A stretch of DNA of 64,000 nucleotides. Source: Parietichytrium sp. I65-24A (taxonomy: Eukaryota > Sar > Bigyra > Thraustochytrida > Thraustochytriidae). Shown here piece by piece: positions 30,666 through 39,052 of this stretch. Under the pieces are notes generated by a model. It was not told the origin of the DNA and made no database searches. It saw nothing but the letters and a program-made list of their open reading frames with translations. Both the position numbers and the translations under genes were made by a program. Every line of letters begins with the position of its first letter. Within the stretch, counting starts at the first letter, position 1. Where the stretch lies: the NCBI GenBank assembly GCA_012862575.1, contig BLSF01000100.1:20102-84101 (forward strand), read 5' to 3'.

Positions 30666-31672
30666 TGGAAGGAGGTTTCTTCCATTTTCTTCCAGCCCAG
30701 GAAGCCGCGGCCCTGTTTCGAGTGCAAAGAGTCCGAAGTGCGAGGTGCGAGACAGCGGTACTGGCGCGGCGTCTGTGCATCTGTGCATCTGTGAATCTGT
30801 CCATCTTTTGATTTCAGATGAACATAGCTTTTACTAAAACAAAAGTTGTTTCGTGGCCGCCGGTCCCGCGGGTCTCGAGCGTTTCTTCTTCTTCTATTGT
30901 TGTTGTCTTTTCGCAAAAAGGTAGTTTCGTGGTTTCTTTTCTCTCGCGACTTATACTGTTATCTTATTTAATGTATTACGTCGTTCGTTTCTTTGTGTTT
31001 GCCCAAAAGTTTGGCAAATAACGACAATGAATTGAATTGCTGAATTTGCTGAATTCTGATTTTGTTTTGTTTTGGTTTTGCATTCCCATTCCCATTCCCA
31101 TTCCCAAAAAATGAAAAGAAAATCTAAATGGGACGCGTGGGACGAAAATTCCAACCGTCTCGTTCTCTGTTCGCGAACAGAGAGCCCTTCTATTCGTCAC
31201 CTCAAGCCTGCAGTTTGGTCTTTTGCGCTGATCTTGCGTTCTATTCGCGTCACAAGGACGTGTATGTGACGAGAGCCGTGTGGTTCGAACCGCCAATTCA
31301 CCAATATTCACCACCCTCGCATGGCTAAAACACTGTACCGGTACTGGTAGTGCCGGTACTGGTATGTAATCTATCTTTCTCAACCAAAAAAGAAAAACAA
31401 TGTCATTTTACTACTAATTTTCAAATCTTAATCGCACATTTAAGTAATCTGCCAAGTGTCATAGTATCAACTAAACCATTCCCTACCAAACTGCCACGCA
31501 GATTACCTGCAAATGCAATTAAATCCACACATATTACAGAAACATGTCTTCATCTTCTTTTCTTCCATGCACGAGCGCAAGCAATGGATCCACTCACACA
31601 TCTCACACATTTCACACTCACACTCACACACCTCTCCTCTGTACAGCACACACCAACACTCTACACACTTAA

Positions 31673-31705
<33 letters not shown>

Positions 31706-31896
31706 GATAGAGAGAGGGGGTGTACTCGAGTACCCTTTTCGTAGTGCGCGGTTGAACCCATCCATCGTGGGCTGAAGGAGGAGCAACAGGAGCAAGTGTA
31801 CGCAGCAAAGTGTGAGGGAGATCTCTGCAACAGGACCGTTGCCACCAACTAAGTCACTGTAAGCTTGCACCTGGGAGCCGCAGAGAGCGCGGACTT

Positions 31897-31962
31897 GTGG
31901 GGACCTGTGGTTACTTGTGGGGACCTGTGGTTACTTGCGGGGACCTGTGGGGACTTGCGGGG
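31897..31962. repeat. 20-bp tandem repeat upstream of the ankyrin gene
   Basis: About three copies of a GGGGACCTGTGGTTACTTGT-type unit, 150 bp upstream of the ankyrin start codon. A GTTGGTT array follows. Confidence 0.8.
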
Positions 31963-32116
31963 AAGGCGGGTGTGCTGCGTGTTGGTTGTTGGTTGTTGGT
32001 TTTGCGTAGGTGGAACTAGGCGTGCTGACGAGGTTGTTGTGCAGCTGTGAAAAAACAGGCGCGAGGCGTTTTTTGTTGTGAGGAGAATTGTGAAAAGAGA
32101 GAGTGGTGCGGGAAGA

Positions 32117-33348
32117 ATGGCGGCTCTAGCGGAGTCGGTGAATGTGTTTGTAGACGCTGCGGCGTGCGGGGACATGGACGGGATCAAAGAGCTTTTGAAG
32201 AATCCGGCCATAACGCCTGAACAGGTGAATGCGATCGATAAGGATGGGAGATCGGCGCTGCATTATGCGTGCCTGAACGACGACCTTCCGCTTCTCAAGC
32301 TCCTGCTCACGGACGATCGAGTCGATCTTGAACTGCGAACGCCCAAGGAGGATACCTGCATGCACATGGCGGCTTTGTACGCTTGCTTGGAAGTGCTCAA
32401 GGTCCTCTTCGCGGACGACCGCACCAAGACGATGCTCAATGCGAAGAACAAGTATGGAGAAACTCCTCTGCATCTTTGCGCTGGCAGCGGGGACAAGGGC
32501 GCCCGAAAGGCCGCAAAATTGTAAGTCTCGAAGGTATTTGAGGGCTGGCGGGCATATGTGAACAAGCGCTAACGAGAGAAGGAGTGACACCACACAAACA
32601 CAGGTTGCTGGATGCCGGGGCTTCGGTGCTGGAGTTGGACCGCTGGAACCGCGGGCCCATCGATGTTGCTCACGACAACGCTGAGAACCCACTTGTGCAA
32701 GTGTTTGAAGAATACCTCGGGACCCAGAGCGAAGAAGTGCAGAATGAGGTGAAGAGCATCTCGGAGAAGCACCAGAAGGAAAAGCGCCAGCGCCCCAAAA
32801 TTGGGGATGCGGAGAAGAAAGAGCACGCAAAGATTTTTGGCCAGCTTGGGGGCGCTTTGAAAGCACTCAAAAAAGTGAGCATTACGGAGAAGCAGATGTT
32901 TGCCAAAACTGAAGGCAACGTCGCGAAGAACCCGCAAGGCCAGGACGCGAAATCTACCGGCAAGGTTCTTTCCAAGATGATCGACTTTCCCGGGGATGTG
33001 GAGGAAATCAAGAAGCTCGTTGCTGATAAGAGCGTCAGTGCCGGTGGCAAGGACGCGTACGGGTTGACTGCGCTCCACAAGTTTGCGTCTTGGAACAAAG
33101 TAGTTCTCATGGAGATTCTGGTTCCCCATCTCAGCAAGGAGGAGATCAATGATCAAGACCCCGAAGGAAAAACTGCGCTTCACTGGGCTTGCGAAATGGC
33201 CAGTGTAGCCGCTGTTTCTTACTTGGTGGCAAACCCGGATGTCGATCCGGAAGTCAAGGACAACAAGGGTCGTACGCCTCTTGATATCGTGAGCTCTGGT
33301 TCTGGAGGGGTGGTGGAAAGGGTGCGAAATGCTCTTTTGAAGAAGTGA
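32117..33348 (+). CDS. Ankyrin-repeat protein, two exons
   Basis: Joined from 32117-32520 and 32604-33348, giving 382 residues. 32117 is the first ATG; the frame open upstream of it has no ATG. Exon 1 encodes ankyrin repeats (DKDGRSALHYAC near 53; KYGETPLHLCAG near 115). The splice junction restores an ankyrin consensus (KLLLDAGASVLELD), which supports the intron strongly. A charged Lys/Glu-rich middle (about 175-255) separates a second repeat cluster (DAYGLTALHKFA near 285; DPEGKTALHWAC near 320; DNKGRTPLDIV near 353). No membrane segment, signal peptide or enzymatic domain is visible, so a protein-binding role is likely but the partner is unknown. It is convergent with the sulfite oxidase gene, with 415 bp between them. 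Confidence 0.9.
32521..32603 (+). other. Spliceosomal intron in the ankyrin gene (83 nt)
   Basis: GTAAGT donor and ACACAG acceptor. It splits a Leu codon after its second base (TT|G). Removing it joins two frames into one continuous ankyrin repeat. Confidence 0.9.
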
Positions 33349-33763
33349 ATGAATGAAGCTTTATGACCTGTAGCTGCGAGCTCACAGCAGATTCGCCTCC
33401 AAATAATTAGTTAGCATTGTCGGTAACGCAGCGCTGAAGAAAATTGATCGATCCATGAACCGTCGTCTTTTCATCGTTTTCTTGAACAAGAACAAAGGAA
33501 TCGCCAGAGTACCGGTACAAACCTGAGCCCTAGTTTTTTAATTGTCTTTTTTTTAAATTGTTCATGTTCATTGAAGAAACAACGATGATGAGGAAGACGA
33601 ACTATGTTCACGAGTACACAGGCGTACAATTATCAGAAGCTTCTTACTTTTTATAATTCGAACTAACCGCGACTCTCAAGCATGTACCGTTGGCAGCATG
33701 CGCTTTTTCGGACTTTCCGTCAATTTTCTCTCGGCCATTCAGAGAGGTAAATGTGCTTCCTTC
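33349..33763. other. Convergent 3' gap
   Basis: 415 bp between two convergent stops. A T-rich stretch lies near 33530-33560. Nothing coding was seen. Confidence 0.6.
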
Positions 33764-35543
33764 TTACTCAGACGGAGCGACAAGGTTGACATCGACTCGG
33801 TGGTAGGCATTATTCATGATGCCCCGTAAGTTCCACACGGAGTCCAATCTCTCGGGCTGCTGATTGCACGACACATCAACAGCTCGGCAAAGCAAGTTCA
33901 ACTTGCCGCCTGCCTTGCACAGTTCTGGAGGGATGACGACCTCAGCTTCCCAGAAAGTCCACGCCCAAGCTCTGTAGTACTTTTGTTCGGACCCTTGTAG
34001 CAAGTCCGCCTGCTGCCAAGTCTTTCCTCCATCTGCGGAAACATCTACACGAATAATGTTTCTGCCACCTCCGCTCCATGCCCAGCCTTTCATCGTGACC
34101 TGCCCTTCCTCAAAGTCAATGTTGGCCCCAGGCCGCGGCAGACAGATCGCAGAGTTCACTGGGAGTTCTTGAACAGACGGCAAGGTCTCCGGGTCTAGAT
34201 GGTCAAAATTCTTGAGATTTGAAGGCGCACTCTTGTAGGCCACTCCGCGTTGCCAGCCGCTGTGCGACTCTGTCTTGCTCGCAATGATTCGGTTGCACCA
34301 CTTGACGCTCCTCGCAGCCAAGTGGCCAGGGATGATGATTCTCACTGGACCGCCATGCTCGCGGGGAATAGGTTCCCCATTCATTTCGTACGCTACGAGA
34401 GCATCCCCAAATTTAGAGAGAGCCTTGCTGACGGGGACGGAGGCATCGTAAGGCTTGTCGGTTCCTTCAAACTGGATATGCTCGACTCCGGCTCTTTCGA
34501 TGAGCGCTGATTCGTCCCCGAGCCCACAGAATTCAAGCACGTCGCGCAAAAGGGCGCCTCCCCAGACCGCTGTGCTCAGTGCGCCGCAGTCCCACTCCAA
34601 GCCTTGCACGGGCGCGACCTCTTCTAATTCATGGCGCCGGTTTCCTGCGCACTGCAGGGTAACTGGGAACTCCTTCTTTGGGAAGCGATTCTTAAGGTCA
34701 GCAAGAGTCAACTGAAGGATATTCGCGTCCTCGAACGCCACAACCATGCGGTAGCTCTCCGGGGCCACATTGGGTACTGGGTGATGGTGGCGCTTGTAGT
34801 GCATCGGCTGAGGGGTAATGTAGTTGTCAGGGATGAGCTCGATTACGGTCTCCGAGTTGTACGGCTTTTCGCAGCGCACTGCTCCCAAAGGGGCGCGTGG
34901 TGGGTCGTCTGCGTAAGGGTCATCAAACTGAATTTCCACTAATTTCTCATGCGGATGAAGCGTCCCAATGCGGAGGCGCGCCAAGATTTCCAAGACCTGT
35001 TTTGTGGTGTGTTCTTTGGAGTTCAATCGCCGTCAGTAAACCACCGCAAGAGCTTGGATGCCACCCTCGCCCACTTTCCAGTCCGAACTTACGGTTATAC
35101 ATGGCCCAGAACGGGTCGATGGGGCCTCCTGACGCAAGCAGGATCCGCTCTCCCCCGGGATGCGAGTCCACAAACTCCGTGATGTCATACACGCCATCTT
35201 TGTAGGTCACCCAGATCCCGTCCTCTTTGCGTTTGTGCTTTCCGACCTCTTCCCTTGAGTAATACGGGAACCCGAGCGGGTCCTTTTCGCGCTCTTCCTC
35301 CTCTTCCAACTTGGCCTGCCAGTCGGCCCAGTACCCGTAGTACCCTCCTGCTGCGACGCCCATGACACCTGCAAACTTCCACATACTTGTGCTCTCGCTG
35401 CTCCCAAACCTACGCCCGGATCTCGCGAATGCCGACGAGCCCAGCATGCGGCCATTCACGCTCCTAATCCCGCCCAACGAAACGGACCTGCGCTGCAGCA
35501 GCGCTCTTCCGCGAGCGCGGCGACATGCCCAGCCAAGGCTCAT
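33764..35543 (-). CDS. Sulfite oxidase, mitochondrial type (cytochrome b5 plus molybdopterin domains)
   Basis: Joined from 35543-35093 and 35013-33764 on the minus strand, 566 residues. The start is the ATG at 35543; the frame upstream lacks one. Residues 1-55 are Arg-rich without acidic residues until about 50, like a mitochondrial presequence. A short hydrophobic stretch (MWKFAGVMGVAAGGYYGYW) then fits a bipartite signal for the intermembrane space. The cytochrome b5 domain (about 85-150) has HPGG with haem His128. The Mo-cofactor domain carries TLQCAGNRR with the Mo-ligand Cys272. Later GGPVRIIIPGH and KWCNRIIASK segments and the C-terminal dimerisation domain (GWAWSGGGRNI onward) are as expected. 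The enzyme oxidises sulfite to sulfate and passes electrons to cytochrome c, the last step of sulfur amino acid breakdown. Domain order and length match animal SUOX rather than the haem-free plant enzyme. Confidence 0.95.
35014..35092 (-). other. Spliceosomal intron in the sulfite oxidase gene (79 nt)
   Basis: On the minus strand the donor is GTAAGT right after AACC and the acceptor is CCAAAG. A TTACTGAC branch-point-like sequence lies about 20 nt before the acceptor. The junction codes for Gln (C|AA) and joins FWAMYN to HTTKQVLEIL, as in other sulfite oxidases. Confidence 0.88.
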
Positions 35544-35951
35544 CTTCCCAACTCCCAACTCCCAACTCTCAACTCCGCAACTCCGCAACTCTTCGTCTCG
35601 TTTCCTAGTTTCCTCGTTTCCTCGTTTCCTCGTTTCGTCTCTCCTGCAGACTGCAGACTGCAGACTTGCAAAGTTGCAAAGCGCTCGCCTCCAACTTTGG
35701 TATTGTCGGTATCGGCTTATCCGGTGCGGGTTATATCTCTCCCTTTCCCTCCGTTAACTATACAATCGATACATTACAAATGTGATATATATATATGCAG
35801 CCATAGCTTTTGTGTATATGGATATGTATATGTACATATGTATATATCTGTAGAGTATGCCATGCGGCGCTCCAATACGTATGCGCGACTGAACTACATA
35901 AGATAACTTACTGTTGGCAGGATTCAGAATCAGATTTATAACTGGTTATTG

Positions 35952-35969
35952 TACTGTACCGGTACAGTA
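35952..35969. repeat. Perfect 18-bp palindrome
   Basis: TACTGTACC followed directly by GGTACAGTA, with no loop and no mismatch. A related ACCGGTAC context occurs near 31338-31361 and near 33510. It could be a binding site for a dimeric factor, or chance. Confidence 0.6.
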
Positions 35970-38648
35970 GAGAGACAAGAAACGAACCAAGTTATTCTGA
36001 TTTGAAGAGCACCCATCCATCCACTTCATCCACTCATCCGCCGCATCCAGCTCCTCGGAATTTGGAATATGGAACTTGGAATTCGGCAGGTGAGCTCTTC
36101 TTACCACTGATGGAAACTTGCGCTGTCCATCAAGATCAAGACAATGTTTGAATTAGTATAATTTATTTCATTTCAGGAGCCAGAATTGGCAGGGTTCAGT
36201 GGCTGGCGTCTTCCATGACGCATTCTTAATTTTACAGTTCAGTTTTGTCACGTTTTGTTTTATTAAAACGTAAAAAAAAAAAAGCAAGCATGAAGGAAAG
36301 ACCGCATCGAACGTTTTCTTGCGAGCTCAAATACTTGTGCATTTCGTAAGGTAAATTTTTGGATGGATGTTCCAAATTCAGCGTATTCGCTGTCAGTACT
36401 GTACATGAAGAGTCGAATAGCAGTGTAGTAGAAAAGACAGCACAGAGATTTGTGATCATGGATGGCAGGCACTGCACGCAGTCAGTCAAAATGTCACGGA
36501 CAATGAGTTACATGCATCTCCGAGTTGAGAAATTCAGAAGATGGTGCAGTGACTTTGCTGACTTTCGTCGGTCTTGGAAGTCCTTGCATGGGTCTGCGCC
36601 AGCTCTGCAGCTATAGCGCATAGCTTATGCCTGACAATGTCTGTCGGAGACCGAGATGATGGCTGTTGCCGCTTTGCCAGATCAAGATAGATCATCGGAC
36701 TGGTGGGCTTAAAAGTCCATCCATCCATCCATCCATGCATACAAACAAGAGTCTTTCTGCGATGCAGTCAGACATGTGGCGCATCCGGAACAAGTTGTTT
36801 TGCACGGATGCAATGGCACGGAAAGGGCTCGACCGTCTCTCGCGGCCGAAGCTGGAAAACATGTTCTCGTAAAGCCAAGCCCGCGTTTTCATTCCAGAGC
36901 CCTTGGTTAGGTCTTGAGTTCTCAACACCAAAAAAAGAAGTGACGCCTTGATACTGGACATGCTGCGCCAAGAAGTGCGAGCAAGGAAAGCCACGCAATC
37001 AAGGCGAACCCCAACGCGGCGCGTGGACCTGTTGCTGAGCTGATTCACGGTCAGCTCCGCCTTTCCAATTTCCTTTCGGGAGACGCCGAGTTGCATATCG
37101 CAGAATAGAATTAGTGTTCCATGGCTTCCGAATCGAGTCCAAGATTTCATACTGTATCAAAATATAAGATCGCAGCTGAGCTCTTTAACAAGGTCCCGTT
37201 TTGCCGATTCGCCTTTCAAGTTCATCCGCCAGCTCCATCGGGGAGAAATCGTTCTCAAACTTTAGTTGAAAGTTGTCGTGTTCTGAGAAGCGTGCGTACG
37301 TCTCTTCCAGCAAAGACCATAGGGCCGGTCCGTCGCCCCATCGTTCAATAGAATTTGCTTCCGCTTTCGCCCGTGACCTCGTTGGGCTCCCTTAAACATG
37401 AGATTCTTTCTCATTCCACCCTCTTTCGTTCTTTCGCTCGATGTGCCTTTCCCGGGCGAAATCAAAGAGCCCTGATCGGGCAGTTTTCCTAATCGATTTC
37501 ATTCACCTTCTCCAATTGATCAATCGAGGTGGTTGCGGCGGGCAAGCTTTCGGTCCAGACTTTTGTAGTTGTTTCGATGTCTTGTTGGGTTGGTCTTGGT
37601 GTGCTGGGTTCCCGTTGTCCATTCGTCAAGACTTTTGCCAACGCGCGCTTACTCTTTGACATTTGACATTTGCACATGAACACAAAGTCAGTCACACTTT
37701 CGTTTCGGAGATCTAAAATTAGACTCTCCACCAGGTCCTCATGATCGCGAACTTTCTCTGCAATACAAACCTATTTGGAGTAGAAGTTGCCGAATTCTGG
37801 TAGAGTCCATTCTATTGTTCTTTTGTTCTTTCTATACTGACGTCAGTGGTGGCGTCATCAAATTCTAGTAGAGAGAATCGATAAGAACTATTATACATCG
37901 CAAAGCAGTACCAACGTTTGCTTTGTACACATTTCCGGAACGTATTGTGACAAAAGACCGTTGAGTTTATCGATTTACCTGATTGACTCCGGACTCAAAT
38001 GGACTCAACTCGGAAAACCAAAGTGAAAAAAAGCAAAAGAGCGTAAAAGGCAAAGCAAAGTAAAAAATAAAATGAAGGAAACGAAAAGAGAGAAAAGGAA
38101 ACGAATTGGAGACACTGGGCAAGGTTTGTGTGTCGTTCAGGTGAAGGAAGAGTGAATGTCCCCAGAGCAGGGAGGAGTCCGTTTCACCAACACCCGTAAA
38201 TGGATGTTGAGGGCTTCCATTTGAGAAAGGTAAAGACATTGACCATTGAGTTGCAACGATTCGATATGAAATGATATGTTACCATACCATATGTTTTGGA
38301 TAAGACTGTGGTGGATGGAAAGAGTGCAAGAAACACTGCAGATAGCTCTGGTAGGGGAAATGGAGTATGGGTGAGCCTTTGTCCGACTTGCATGGGCCAA
38401 TCAACCAACCAAAGAAACCATTTTTAACACTCAAGTCAAAGAAAAAACCGCACTTTCTGCCACCAACTGATTCGTCATTCATAGGGTTCGCCATGGTCGC
38501 GAGAGAGAACTTGTTCTGAAGCCGAAAGCTTGCAGTTCGTTGCTTGTCGGGGAAGAATTTATTTGATCAAACTTGGGTCATATCGTTGGTGCCAAAAACT
38601 CAGCAAATTGGGCCACATCCGCGTCCAAATAAAAGGTCCATCCATCCT

Positions 38649-38789
38649 GTCTTCATAGAGCACGCACCCCAAGCTCCCAAAATCCGACCGAAAAGTCGCT
38701 TCTTCCCACCCTTTTCCTTCGTCTTTCGTGGACTTGAGCCCAGTGTCGCACACAAGCCCATCTTGCATCACGAGTGAAGTGAAGTGCAC
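38649..38789 (-). pseudogene. Decayed protein kinase fragment
   Basis: On the minus strand a frame reads LVMQDGLVCDTGLKSTKDE, then about 10 residues, then RSDFGSLGCVLYED. These resemble the segment before and at the DFG motif (here DTG) and subdomain IX (SDxWSLGCVLYE) of a host protein kinase. The activation segment with APE is missing between them, Trp is replaced, and neither an N-lobe nor the C-terminal end is seen nearby. The fragment lies directly upstream of the M6 peptidase gene on the opposite strand. Confidence 0.45.
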
Positions 38790-38848
38790 CTGTCCTCATC
38801 ATCCGCCCCTAGGCTTCCGGTGGCTTTTGTATTGTCTGCTCTGCAAAG

Positions 38849-38854
38849 TATAAA
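38849..38854 (+). promoter_or_regulatory. TATA-like box
   Basis: TATAAA in the context AAAGTATAAAGAAA, about 200 bp upstream of the M6 peptidase start codon. Position and match are plausible but no transcription start is known. Confidence 0.25.
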
Positions 38855-39052
38855 GAAATCTGGGAACGTAGGTGGAGGATTGCAGTGCGGCAAACAGTAA
38901 TCTATCCATCATCCATTGGGTCGGCCGCCTTGGTTGCTGCTGATCGCGAAACGAAACCGACAAACGGAGTCTCTTCGCCGCAAAGAAGAAGCTGGTGGAT
39001 AGGCAGCTGCCAAGTGCAAGTGCTTCAAGCGCCTTGCGTGTGCTCCTTCATA

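Larger units (their letters stand above)
27586..32116. other. 4.5-kb divergent spacer rich in simple repeats
   Basis: The spacer lies between the 5' ends of the fucosyltransferase-like and ankyrin genes. It holds TA runs (27803-27839, 27943-27967), a TCTGTAT array (28223-28263), an AGGCAGTGC array (28888-28929), TTTC (30428-30452), ATGGACTG (30624-30665), ATTCCC (31080-31106), GA (31680-31716) and a 20-bp GGGGACCTGTGGTTACTTGT-type repeat (31897-31962). Apart from a weak small frame at 29647-29883 nothing looks coding. Confidence 0.6.
35544..39052. other. 3.5-kb divergent spacer
   Basis: The spacer lies between the 5' ends of sulfite oxidase and the M6 peptidase. It holds a TTTCCTCG array (35605-35640), an AT-rich segment (35780-35850), an 18-bp palindrome (35952-35969), an ATCC/CATC run near 36717-36735 and a decayed kinase fragment (38649-38789). 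No intact gene was recognised. Confidence 0.6.

Noticed and set aside
31275-31300. GGTTCGAACC resembling a tRNA T-loop
   Set aside because: The flanking bases do not form a T-stem and no matching acceptor, D or anticodon arm lies upstream.
33764-35026. The molybdopterin part of sulfite oxidase as a separate gene
   Set aside because: It would begin with TTG and lack a start. Splicing at 35092/35014 joins it in frame to the cytochrome b5 exon, as in known sulfite oxidases.
36692-37150. 152-codon minus-strand frame
   Set aside because: It has no recognisable domain, runs into a CATC simple repeat and has the composition of a chance frame.
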